Source: Paragordius varius (lineage: Eukaryota; Nematomorpha). Taken from it: DNA of 64,000 nt. The stretch lies in assembly GCA_964247055.1 (NCBI GenBank), contig OZ176053.1, forward strand, positions 372,001-436,000. The letters are read 5' to 3'. The notes below the pieces were generated by a model. The model made no database searches. It was not told the origin of the DNA and saw only the letters and a list, made by a program, of their open reading frames with translations. Shown one piece after another: positions 1-11,939 of this stretch (positions are counted from its first letter, which is position 1; the number at the start of each line of letters is the position of its first letter). The translations under genes and the position numbers were made by a program.

Positions 1-3000
1 ATCGTTTGTGCTAAAAGACATTATTTTGTGGAAAATGAAAATAATACTACTTCCTATCCAAATTCAGAATTTAGTCATGAATATTTTGTCCATTATTTAA
101 ACTGTATCACTTCCATATATTTTACTCTATAGATGATAAAAGATTTGATGATTGGGTCACAATCGATAAAATCGATTTAACAACCTATAAATGTCCATAC
201 GAAGATAATGGGGACTTAAATGGTTTTGCCAAAGATTTATCATCTGCCACCATTCTAACTCGAGATCAATTCAAAAAATTTACGAATAATATTCATCAAA
301 CGCCTGAAAATTCAAATCATTCTTTGCCACCCAATAAAAAGTTAAAAAATGGAAACGAACACATAAATGATGTACTGGAAAAAGAATTTAAAGAAGTATA
401 TATATATATGCCTAATATGTAATGTTTGAGTTTTGTTTCGGTTAATTTTCAAGAATATTGGTTACGATCATTGTTTTGGACCAAATGATATCTAATTTTG
501 GTCTCTTTTTTCAAAAAATTACAGATATATCAAATATCTTGATACAATGTTAATTATATTCTAAAAATTTATGGACACAAAGGACTAAAATTATATTGTG
601 TGTGTATATAAAATATTTAAAAACCCCTATTTTTATAAAATTTTAAACATGAAATTACATTAAAATTTTGATTAGAATTTTATATTTAAATAGCTTGATT
701 CTTACAAACGATCACCTTTTGGCCTTAAAAAGTTAATGGTTACCTTTGTAATTTCTTAAATATATATATATATATATTCTCAAATAGAATTTTAATTCCG
801 AACATTCCAAATTTTTACTTTAAAATAAATTACATTTTTTTAAACAAGATTTTTAAAAAAATATATATAATTAATTAAATTTTAAAATAAAATATATAAA
901 AAATTATGCCATAAACAAATATTTCATATCAATAAAATGAGTTACATTTTAAAAATTTAATATATTTTCTTAGGGTAAATTTAAATTGTTTAAGGGTCAT
1001 AATGTTTAAACGTGAATTTGAAATGTTACAAGGAATTTAAATTGTGTAAGGATTTATTTTCAGGTGTAAATGGTACATTTCTAACATATATATATATTTT
1101 TAAAATTAACATATGCATTTATGAAATCTCTACAAAATTATAATTTTTATATTATAATATTTTTTAGTTCACCAAAGTGAAATACATTACAAAGATTGAG
1201 TTATTTGAAAAGTTCAAACGTGAATTTGAAATGTTTAAGGGGTTTATTTCGTGTAAATTGTACATAATATATTTTTAAATTTAAATTTGCATGTATACTA
1301 AATTATAAATTATATTATATTATAAATATTTTGCAGTTTACCAAAGTCAAATACATTACCAAGATTCAATTGGGACCTTACATTATTGATACATGGTATT
1401 TTTCCCCTTACCCTAATGCGTTTGGAAAATGTCGAATGTTATATATTTGTCATTTATGCCTGAAATATTTCGCCTTACAATCTGATTTACTTGGACATGT
1501 CCGTACCTGTCAAAACTTTCCATTTACTGCTGATGATAAAAAAAGTTTTTTTTATTTGAAATAAATTTACAGTAAAAATTGAAATTAATAAACAGACAAA
1601 ATAATTTATGAAAAACAAATATAAAAGATAATTATACTTTTTTAAGCCTATTTTTTCATATATACCATTTACAGTTCAAATTCACCCTTGAACACTTTAA
1701 ATTCACCTTAAAAAATAAATTATGTGTTTTCGGGCAGCTAATATAATTGATCATTAATATGAAATAACCTCTTATGGCATAATTTATTATTTTTTCAGTA
1801 TTTTATTACTTTTATTTAAAAATATAAAAAAATATTAGTTTTTAAATTATAAAAACATATAAACTATATTAGGGTGAATTAGTATGAATTTGAACTGTAA
1901 ATGCTATATTTGAACAATTATAAACCTTAATAATTTTCTATACCTTATTTGAAATTTTAAACTATGAGTCATATTTAAACTACCAATTTAATAAAAATAA
2001 TATGGTTATCTTTTAAAAATTATATGTCTTTTATTACATATATTGTTTTTGTGGTATTTTAAGTTTTACTGTAAACATAAATTTTTAGTTTTAATTTATT
2101 GAAAATATTTAAATTTATATTTTGTTCGTTTTATTAGATGGAATGAATTGTCGCCTAATTTACAAGAAAAACAAATTACTAGTCTATGAAATCGATGGTG
2201 CCAAAAATAAAGTAAGCGTATTTCTTTATAATGCAATTCAATCTTTGCAAAGATTTTATTATATTTGATAATTTAAAAACTTGCAAATTTTTGCCGACAT
2301 TATAATTTGGATATTAATTTAAACCTTTATAAACGGGACTAATTTGATTTTTAAAGCAAAAAAAGTTTATTCATCTAATATATAAATATATTTTCCCATT
2401 TAAATTTTGGTTTGAAATATCTTAAATATATTTTTCCATTAAAATTTTGGACTTGAATATTAAATTTTATTTTTTAGAAAAAATTAATTTTAAACCAACC
2501 AGTAGTGGTTTTTTATGCATTATTTTCCGTTTTCCCATTAGTTTTATTGCCAATGCCTGTGTTTACTTGGAAAGCTATTTATTGATCAAAAAACTGTGTA
2601 TTACGATGTGGAATCATTTCTGTTTTATGTTTTATTTTCCACAACAAATTCCTTGTCAAATAAAAAACAAAATATAACTCATATTGCTGGATATTTCTCT
2701 AAAGTATATGCCTTTTATTTTATTCTATTTCGAGTATATCAAATATATATATATATATTTAATTTTTTTTTTAATTAATAATTTTTTGCAATCATTAAAA
2801 TTTAATTTTGAGTTTTTTTTTAGTTTACAAAGAATGAACGTAAAATTTTTGGACAAATTTTTTTAGAAAAAAAATATTACCCATAATTTTACAACCTTAA
2901 TAATTTTCTAGATATTGTATGGCAGTTTTTACAAAAAGATATTTTTTTACATTTTACGTTTTTTAATTTTATTATTTTCTATAAAGTTATTTTTTATTTT

Positions 3001-5799
3001 TAAAGATTACTTTTTTAACACTAAAATTTTACAAAAAAAATTTAATTCTGGGTGTATTTTTCATTTATAATTATAATCTTTTTTGGTATAAAATTTAATT
3101 ATATATATACATTTATTCATTTTTATATTATTTATTCAATTTAAAAAAAACAATAGGAAAAAGATTCTGAAGAAAACAACAATATAGCTTGCATTGTAAT
3201 TTTTCCACCTTTCCAAGGCTTTGGATATGGCAATTTCCTCATACAAATAAGTATAAGACTTTTTAAGCTCTCTGTTTTTGCAATAAATTTTTAAAAATTT
3301 AGGTAAAAATATAATAAGCATAGATGGGAAAAATAACCATATACAATAATGAAATAAGTATTAAAAAAATAAATTTCAAAGATATATATATATATATATA
3401 TATAGAAAATTCAATTTTTTGTTAATATAAAATTTGATACAAAAAGAAAATAGTATCATTAAAAAAAACGTACAGTTTAGAGTTTCCTTTTTCCTTAAAG
3501 GCTAAGGACAGAAATTATATCCGGACAGTTGATGACAGTTAGAATGAAACTATTGCGTAGTTTCAGAGTTCTTTAAATTCTGGCACGCGCAGTGTAAAAG
3601 TCTGACATCCTACCTACTCTAGTTATCATAACTATTTTTTTGCAAATGTTTTGTTTTGAATTGAAAATTGTAATTATTATTAAATTTAATTTTTCCCTAA
3701 AGATTAATTAATATGAGTAGTATCGATATAAATATCAATATTATCATAATCATCAAAAGGGTAGGAGACTACGGTTTCGGATAGTTTTCATACCAGGAAG
3801 TATATAATTCAATTCTTATTTATAATATTTTTACTTTGGAGTTTACTTAGAGGCGATTTTCGTATTACATTCTTGTACAATAACTAATAATTTTACAGAT
3901 CATTAGAAGAAGACTGACCTTTGCAGTTATTAGAAAATGTAGTATTTTCATGCCCCAGTCAACACCCCGCGGGCAGGTGACAATGCGACTTTGTTGGCCG
4001 CTTAAAAATATAAACGGATTTTTTTTCAAAAAAAATGTTTTTACATAAATAAATGATAGTTTAATCATTCAGACAATGTTATTTTTTTTCTTTACTGACA
4101 CAATTATACATGATCGAAGTTAGATTATTTAGGATTTAAGTTGTTAGATCCTACCTGATTGGAATAAAGATTTGTATCCAGGTTAATTAATACAGGTAAA
4201 AATTAAATTTTAACGGCAAAAAAAGACAAATATTTTTACAAATGTTACTTACCTATACTTTTTAAACCATAATATTTTTTATGCAACCTAAATCAAAACA
4301 ATTGTGAAATATATATATATAAGTGATCTATGTTAAATTTTTATTTTGCACCTCAAAACGATAATACATTATTATATTTAAATAAAACAATCAAGGTTGA
4401 AAAGAATTTTTTTTATAAATATTTGATAATTTATAGGAATTTTTTTTTTATTTTGTATTTTCATTCTAGAAATAATTTTATCTCTAAGGTTATGAACTTA
4501 GCCGTAGACGTGGTCTAATAGCCCAACCTGAAAAGCCATTGTCCTACCTCGGACTTAAGGCTTACGAAACTTACTGGGCTTGGAAAATTGGAGATTACTT
4601 ATTACAAACTATTAGTACTTACAATTCATCAACATCATGTACCCTCGCAATCCAAAATTTATGGTGAGTTTTTTTTTATAAAAATTTTTGGTGAGTTTTT
4701 TATAAATTTTGTCTAATATTTTTAAAATAGATTATTTTAAAACATATTTATGAGCATTTTTATGTAATAATTACTTATTTAACAACTTAGAAGAACTTTG
4801 AGTTTGTTATTAGGGGTATTTTCTTTGTGAATGGTAAATATTAAAAAAACAAAATTTTAATTTATAATTTTTTTTTATTGAAATTTATTTTAAACAGTTT
4901 AATATTTTTCTATTATCGGCTAAGTAGTTGATATGAGACTTTGTTGAATTCATATTCTTACTTTGCAGGCGGGAATATATATTTCATAAAAAACTTTAGG
5001 ATAATTTTATGATATTTGTTAGCCGTTTTTACCCAATAAATAAATTGAGTCTATTTTTGCATTACATATCACAATAAATTTACAGTAAAAATTAAAATTA
5101 TACGGACAAAACTTTAAAATATAAAACAATTTTTTTTTAAAAAGACAACCATAGTTTTTCAAACCTAAATTAATCCTATCAAAACCATTTAATAACAAGG
5201 CTAAAATATATAATTGATTATGCTACAAATATACATCTCTATTTTATACTTTGGAAATAAAAATCAATGAGTCTAATTTAAATTAATCAATCAAGATTTA
5301 AAAAGTATGGTTGTCTTTTAGAATAAAATATTTCTCTATATATTTTTACGTTTTGTCCGTATAATTTCAATTTTTACTGTATTTAAAGTATAATTACATT
5401 TTTTACTGTTTTTTTAACATTATAAATTCTTTTTAATTTAGCAAACATACTGGCATCAATCGTGAAGATGTATTAACTACGTTAGAAAAAATGGATTTAC
5501 TAAATTGTTGGGACACCGAACCAGAAAATACTAAGGATAATTCTGACAATAGTTGGCACACAGTCTGTATAACTCAAGCTCAAATTTTAAATTTAGAAAA
5601 TCGCGACAAAATCAAAGTTAATGCAGAAAAGAGTGACAAAATTCGCAAAAATAAAATTATAAAAACCACAAACATATCTGAAAATAATTTACATAACAAT
5701 GAAATAAACGGAAAAAAATTGAATTCCTCACAAAAAATACCGCCTTTACGCTATAAAAAACCACGGATCATAGTTAAATCGACTGATATTTTCAAATAG
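1..5799 (+). CDS. KAT8: MYST-family histone acetyltransferase, MOF/KAT8-like (5' end outside window)
   Basis: Partial gene, exons 1-103, 133-395, 1337-1544, 2138-2211, 2542-2703, 3157-3250, 4489-4663 and 5442-5799 (478 residues in window). MOF-type enzymes acetylate histone H4 K16 in chromatin. Seen: end of a chromo-barrel ([17 protein letters not shown], residues ~28-44), a C2HC zinc finger (C160, C163, H176, C180), the lysine matching the autoacetylated Lys (K233, in FIDQKT), catalytic Cys282 (ACIVIFPP) and Glu316 (PEKPLS), with the same 34-residue spacing as human MOF, and the MOF-like tail IPPLRYKKP. Odd: the acetyl-CoA loop reads FQGFGYGN instead of YQRRGYGK. The donor at 1545 is weak, so that exon end is the least certain. 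The intron at 104-132 is only 29 nt; later introns hold MITE-1 (1663-1907) and MITE-2 (5083-5379) copies. A poly(A) signal AATAAA lies at 5846-5851. Family sure; KAT8 rather than Tip60 is judged from the [11 protein letters not shown] and tail regions. Confidence 0.93.
1000..1370 (+). repeat. Tandem duplication (~190 bp) copying the KAT8 acceptor and exon start
   Basis: Two head-to-tail units in the KAT8 intron and following exon. Both contain 'aaacgtgaatttgaaatg', an AT-rich stretch, then a 3' splice site followed by codons for [10 protein letters not shown]. The upstream copy (acceptor about 1163-1170) continues in frame only briefly; the downstream copy (acceptor at 1335-1336) is the functional exon. 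Confidence 0.75.
1663..1907. mobile_element. MITE-1 copy in a KAT8 intron
   Basis: Inverted-repeat element. The left end begins taccatttacagttcaaatt and the right end is its complement, ending near 1907. It carries the family's internal ATAAATTATGTGTTTT and 'tatggcataatttatt' landmarks. A truncated MITE-2 left end lies immediately before it (about 1565-1650). Confidence 0.7.
5083..5379. mobile_element. MITE-2 copy in the last KAT8 intron
   Basis: Near-palindromic element of 297 bp starting CAGTAAAAATTAAAATTATA and ending with the complement TTTTTACTG, flanked by TA on both sides. TA targets and CAGT termini are typical of Tc1/mariner-type non-autonomous elements. It has no coding capacity. 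Confidence 0.85.
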
Positions 5800-7114
5800 A
5801 CAGAGAGGATATAATACGTTTTGAAAAAATAGTTTTTATTCATATAATAAAGTTGATTGATTAAAGATGGCAAATTTTTTTTATTTTTGTGTACAGCATT
5901 TATATAATAAATAAAACATATATTTATGTAAACTACAAATGGATTTTTCAGAATATCTTTAAAAATATTGGAAAATTGTGGTTTTCGAAAATTATTTTGG
6001 GTTTGAATGTTAAATCTGGATGAGAATTCATCAAAACACGGGCACTTTGTTAGCCATTTTCAACTATTTTTGGCAAAAATATGGGTAAGATAATTAAAAA
6101 AACACTGTTAAAATTTTATGTTGGAAATTTTATATTAATTTTTTTTTATTGTTGGAGAATGCTTTAAATTATATACATAATGTATAAAAACTATTTTATA
6201 TATATATATATATAAGCAACGTTTGATATTTTTATAATTATTTCAGTTTATGATTTTTTTTGTAACACATCTCCATTTTAATTTATAAAAAGGGCATAAG
6301 ACCAGTTTCGACATATGCCACAGAAACTATGGCATTAACATAAACTCAAGAGAAACAACGTTTTATCAGCGCGAAAAATCATATAAACTACTACTTAGTT
6401 ACAATGGTAAAATAAAGAATTCATTGTGTTAGTAATATATATATATATCCATATTTCAAACTTTACCATCTATGAGTTTATTTATGTTGAAATAAATCTA
6501 GATTTAAATTGTTGTCTTTTAGAAAAAAATATTTTTGTCTTTATATTATTACATTTTGTCCATAGTATAATTTGAGATACTAAAAGCCAAAGGTTTCCAA
6601 CACAAACGCGGCCCTCCGTAAGACTTTATGTACGGCCGGACAAAATGTGAAAATATAAAAAATACAAATATTTTTATCTAACAGACAACCATACTTTTTT
6701 AAATCTAAATTTTTTTAAATATAACTCGTTGTTTTAAACTACAAAGTATAATATAGTAATGTAAATTGGTGGTAACAAAATCAATTATGTATTTTACCTT
6801 TATTATAATCAAATGTTTTTTTGAAGGATGAATTGAGGTTTAAAAAGTATGAGGTTGTCTTTTGAAAAAATTGTCCTTATATTTTAACATTTTATCCGTA
6901 TAATTTCAATTTTAACTGTATTTTGAGTTAAAAATGCGGCCCGCGAGCCCATTTGTCTTGTACAGCCCTGATATCACTAAAACACCATTAAACTTAATAA
7001 GAATTTTATAAAATATTTAAACTAATTTATAGAGAGATTATGTCATCCTTCTGCCATTATTATATATATTTATGTATATTATAATTACTTTTTTTTCGTT
7101 TATCACCATATATG

Positions 7115-7167
<53 letters not shown>

Positions 7168-7445
7168 ACATTTCCAACACTAAAATTAAAAAAGTAAATA
7201 TTGACACTTGTGACAGAAGCTTGGAATCAAAAATCCCAAATCCATTAATTCAATTAAAATATGGTTTACAAAAAAATATGAAATTTAATTTTGTTAATTG
7301 AATTTTACGATATATATATATATAAAATATTAATAGTATAAAATTTATGTCAAAAACAGGAATATTTATTAATTATCATTAAGATTTTAATTTTTTTTTC
7401 CTTTAAAAATTACGATTTTTAGGGTCGAAACTTATTATTATTATA
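5800..7445. other. Intergenic region between KAT8 and the homeobox gene
   Basis: No gene recognised. It holds degraded MITE-2 pieces (about 6470-6580 and 6630-6925), two short GC-richer patches that look like hAT ends (around 6590-6650 and 6935-6980, e.g. GCGGCCCGCGAGCCC), and a long (TA)n tract at 7117-7164. Confidence 0.6.
7117..7164. repeat. (TA)n microsatellite
   Basis: Uninterrupted AT dinucleotide run of about 24 units. Shorter runs of the same kind occur at about 3380-3405, 20443-20475, 50377-50400, 59028-59065, 62363-62389 and 63277-63299. Confidence 0.95.
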
Positions 7446-10139
7446 ATGAAAATGAACCAAAATATTAGCAATCCAAATTTTTTAATCACCCAGCCATTCC
7501 CTTTTTACAACAATACTTACTATACTAGCTCAAATTTTAATGGTAATGAAAACAGCCTGCTAAAATATTCGTTTGACCCGATTTATTCCCATAGCAAATT
7601 TTGTAATTTACCCCAAGATTCATTTTATTATTCTAACGGGTCTCTAGACTACTATCAAAATAAGAAAAATTTATTTTGCTTAAACGATCAGCTCTTCTCA
7701 GAGAATTCTAAAAACTATTCTTGCACTCAAGATGCGAACTCGTCGGTTATAACTGTAACCGCTTCTACTTATAAGCCAAATTTTGTCATTAAAACTAAAC
7801 CGCTAAATCTTGGCACATATCAAAATTTGCTAAATACCACCACGGCGGATATCAACTACAAAAGTTATTCCGCGCAAAATATGCTTTCTCCTATAAACTT
7901 TCAAAGAGATTATTTGTGCGAAAATGTAACTTATATTAATGCTTTAAAGGATTATCCAGAAAATTTAAAGAGTATAGATTTTAATGCAAAAACGGATAAT
8001 TTTTTACCATCTAATAATAGTAATTATCAGAATTATATAAATATTTATGCTTCAAACATTAAATTGGTTCAATACAATAATGCAAATATTGTTGACAATA
8101 ATAAATATCATGAAAATGTAAATGGTTACAAGCACTTGAAAAAGATACATACTAAGGCATTGGAAGTTCAACAACAATATAAATTTGTTGAAAATAAAAA
8201 TTTTCGCGGTGAAGTGTTGTCTAGGAAACCAATATTGGAAAAAGGTGTTTAATCAATAAAAGTCTCTAATCAATTATTGTTTGAATAATAATTTTAAAAA
8301 TATCCGATAATCGATAAAAAAGACATATAGATTTGACATTTAAATTATAACAAAATCATATTTTCAGTTAAGATATATTGGTAACGCAATCAATTGTATA
8401 TTTTACAATTGTAATTATAGGTAATTTATTTAGTAAAAATTAATTAAAAATTATGGGGTTGTTTTTTGGGAAAAAATATTTGTCCTTATATTTTTACGTT
8501 TGCCCGTATATCTGCATTTTTTACAGACGGACCGAAAGTAAAATTATAAAGAGAAATATTTTTATAAATTTTTTAATTCCAATTGTAAATTATATAATTG
8601 ATTGTTTTACCAATATACATATTTTCGTATTTTACAGTATAAAACAATGAGTTATGTATAAAAAAATGTAAGGTTTAAAAAAGTATGGGGTTGTTTTTTG
8701 GAAAAAAAATATTTGTCTGTATACATATTTTTACGTTTTGTCCGTATATTTTTAGTTTTTACTGTATCTACCGTTTATACATGTGACTGTTATATCCGAA
8801 TTAATGCAAATGATATTTTCTTAATTATATAATTTTTGGGCATTTTTCGCAAAAGTTATTAATTATTATATTTGTAATATCGTCAATGTTGTCATAAATT
8901 TAGTCGTCTTAGATATTCAACCTTACATTTTATTTTTTCAATAAAAAAATGATTTGAACAATATAAAAATTAGATTATAATGGTTGCTTAACACATAATT
9001 AATTGAAGTTTTCTATATTTTCTTTCGTAATGTACATAATGAACCCTTTATGATTTTCCCAACTTTTTTTGTTTTTCACGCCCCTTACACCAAATTGAAA
9101 ATTGAAAATTCTTGCGCAGCCCCCAAACTCAAAAATACAAGATAAAAATGTAAAAGATATTATATAATATTATAAAAATATCTATCATCCAATGAGATCC
9201 TTACATCTGCATTTTTTGAAGTGTATTTTTTTCATATCGGTGAAAATTTGATAATTTGCACCTGAAATCCTTCGATTTGTTGTAATTTTTATTTTTTAAT
9301 TGAATTCTACAATTTTCGCGCTCCCCTTTAGGTTTTGGTAATCACTGCTTTAAATGGCTATTATAAAACTTCATTTGAATCGATTTTAAAATATATTTCT
9401 CTGAAATAACTTTATAAACTCAATATTTTCCGCTAAAAAACATTAAATTTTTCCTATTTTTACTAAAAATTAACCGTTTAAATTTTTTTTGTAGATATTT
9501 ATCTAATAATTTACCACTTGGCTATAAAATAGGGGGAGAATGTGAAAATTTAGATATGATGACTAAACAACAAAGGCGAATGCGAACAACATTTACCAAT
9601 TCACAAATCCATGCATTAGAAAAGATTTTCCAGAAAACGCATTACCCCGACATTTACACGAGAGAGGACATGGCTGCCAAGATTGAATTAACTGAAGCAC
9701 GCATACAAGTTTTTACTAGGAAAATTTTTTAAAACTTTTATTTCCAAATCGTTTTTATGGAATCGAAAAGAATTTGTTAGCCCCTTTTCTACGAAATATT
9801 TTTATAAAATGTGAATGCAACAACCGAGAATCATTTAATTATACACGAAAAATGGATATCATACGGTTTGAAATAATATTTGCTTTTAAACTTTTGTGTT
9901 TTGTCCATATAATTTTAATTTTTTTATCATTATTTGGTCCAAAACCGTTTTTTTATCAAAAAATTATGTATAGCAAAATTTCGATTCTCGCTTGTAATCC
10001 TTAACTTTTCCCCTTAAACATCAATTTAAAATTATAAATATATATATATATATATATATTGGAATATTTTTAGGTATGGTTTCAAAATCGAAGAGCGAAA
10101 TACAGGAAAACCCGAAATAAGAACATTCAAAATTTTTAA
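7446..10139 (+). CDS. Paired-like (Q50) homeodomain transcription factor
   Basis: Three exons, 7446-8244, 9533-9708 and 10074-10139 (346 aa). DNA-binding regulator by family. The first exon is Asn/Tyr/Ser-rich (residues 1-266) and unrecognised. The homeodomain fills the end (about residues 279-338), with R5, L16, F20, [18 protein letters not shown]48, F49, Q50, N51 and R53. Only about six residues follow before the stop, so there is no OAR-like tail. The intron at homeodomain position 46/47 is the site shared by many paired-like genes, and HYPDIYTRE plus LTEAR resemble Phox2/Alx/Prrx classes; I cannot assign orthology. Joining exon 1 to exon 2 uses donor 8245 and acceptor 9531-9532, the pair whose phases fit; an extra exon between them, or a separate gene for exon 1, remains possible. 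The intron 8245-9532 holds MITE-2 remnants and an hAT-like piece. Confidence 0.85.
9050..9355 (-). mobile_element. Degraded hAT-like non-autonomous element
   Basis: The stretch ending 'taggttttggtaatcactgc' is the reverse complement of the start of the copy at 56967, including the shared 'ggggagcg' and 'gaattcaat' landmarks. The ends resemble the CAGTGGTT termini of some hAT families. No target duplication could be seen. Confidence 0.45.
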
Positions 10140-10597
10140 TAGCATAATATAATTTTTTAATATTCCAAAAAAATATAATTTATATTAACAATAAACATAT
10201 ATGGTCAAACCTTTTTAATATAAGAAAAAAAAATTAATGTGTGTAACACAAAAATATCTTTTAACTATCATAATTTTTTTGATCATATCTGATGTAAAAC
10301 ATTCATAATTTTTTTAAAAAAAAATATTTTTAAATTTCCTGGAATGCATATTGTGCAATGATTTATTTATCTGTCCATACCATCTTTCAACAATATAATC
10401 CTCAATGTGTCATCGTTTCAACACACACAGAAAAGATAAAACAGATATTAATTTCAATACATATTAATTAATATTTCCATCCTATTATCAATCACATTTA
10501 GATTAATTTTTTTAATATTTAATTAAATATAATAAATACCCTATAAATATTATAATATTATTTCGAAATTTATTACCATATCGCTGTGATAATTAAA

Positions 10598-10801
10598 ATG
10601 GGCATTACATCTACAACTCGAATAAGAACTTTAAGACACCCCGAAAGCAAAAGGCAACAAGAGCTAAATCAGGCTTTTTCACTTTTAAGATCGGTGATTC
10701 CAGTTTATCCGCCAGAAAAAAAGTTAAGTAAATGTCAAATTCTTAAACGAAGCATAAAGTACCTCAACATATTATCCAACTTACTCCTCATATCCCAATA
10801 A
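10598..10801 (+). CDS. Small bHLH transcription factor, TAL/NSCL-like
   Basis: Single-exon ORF of 67 aa starting at the first in-frame ATG (10598). It is almost nothing but a bHLH domain: basic region, helix 1 (QELNQAFSLLRSVIP), loop with PPEKKLSK, helix 2 (CQILKRSIKYLNILSNLL). The PPxKKLSK loop and the ILRxxxxYxxxLxxLL pattern are diagnostic of the TAL/LYL and NHLH classes, which act as heterodimers on E-boxes. The basic region reads HPESKR where TAL1 has SRERWR: the DNA-contacting Glu and the last Arg are present, but two arginines are replaced. It lies 459 bp after the homeobox gene on the same strand. The frame is open a little upstream, but I see no further exon. The domain call is firm; the exact subfamily is not. 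Confidence 0.85.
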   Translation: MGITSTTRIRTLRHPESKRQQELNQAFSLLRSVIPVYPPEKKLSKCQILKRSIKYLNILSNLLLISQ

Positions 10802-11939
10802 CAATGGCACAAATTTGAATTGAAAAAATTATCAACTATTCGTAACTATATTGTAATAACGTTTCAAATTTACCCTTTAGATTCTATAACTTGCCCACGA
10901 ATGTTTTTAATATCACACTTTATTTGAAGTCAAAACTAAAATTATATGGGAAACTTAAATGTTCAAAACTTGGATGCAAAACCATCATATCAGAGTCCTT
11001 CGATTCAAATTGGGGTAGTTTGGATACCCCATGTTTAAATCTAAATATTTCAAAAAATATGCAAGGACCATGGCAAAAGTTTGCACTTATATAACAATAA
11101 TGAACAGAAATATTTAAAAAATTATTCAAAAATACTTGATATTGCTTACTTTAAGGTATAACACCCAAAGGTAAAAATTTAGTCAACATGACATGTGTGG
11201 ATTAGCTAAATTTATAAATAATAAAAAATAAACCACATTTTCTGTTCCTATCAATGTTAGATTCGATTTAAATGTATAATCAGCTTTAATTTTAGCTTTA
11301 AAATTAAATTTTGCAAAAATGTTTTAATTTAAATATGGCATCAAATAGTTAGAGATATAACTTTTCTTTTTCAGAGTTATAATTTATATTTGGATGTTTC
11401 GGCTTATCTATATAATTTTCATTAGGGTAAAATTTAAATTAAACGAAAAAATGAAATAAGGAAATATTCCGCATATATTGCTAATCGCCCATATAATTGA
11501 ACATTAATTACAAATTTTAAATAAATGTTTTATTATTTTATGCTTTTAAAAACGATTCATAACTATTTATAAGAAATTTTGTGGAAATTATATCACAAAT
11601 TTTAATCTTTTTAATCTTTACATAATTTTCGGAAGCAAATTATTTCAAAATGGATTGGAATTCTACAAAAATTTCAAACTGTGCCTATATTTAATTCAAC
11701 AGTTTCATATGGTTATATCAATGAATATGAATGAAGTTTTAATTTCAATTTTTGCAATAGATCTGGTAAGTTGTTTAAAAAATAAGAATGGAATTGCCAA
11801 GTGTTATAAGTTATTACCATGCATTAAGAGCAGACGTCAGAGAAAAGTAGGCAGACGATTAAGATTCCCATTTTTTCATCTGACATTAAACTACAAACAC
11901 ACACAAGTTGAGTTTGCCCAAAAATTTTAGACTTATTTT
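10802..11939. other. Intergenic region with MITE-3 copy
   Basis: No gene seen. About 10955-11450 is a copy of MITE-3, sharing 'tccttcgattcaaattgggg', 'aagtttgcacttatataaca' and 'cgacatgtgtg'-type landmarks with copies at 54580 and 57210. The short frames inside it are not conserved between copies. Confidence 0.6.

Noticed and set aside
3865-4068. 67-aa minus-strand ORF in a KAT8 intron, with a GC-rich CPRGVDWGM segment
   Set aside because: No domain recognised and no flanking repeats. Too short to call a gene or an element.
11655-11930. 91-aa ORF before the mariner
   Set aside because: It does not match the mariner N-terminus, which begins near 11950 in other frames, nor any other family. 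Probably chance.
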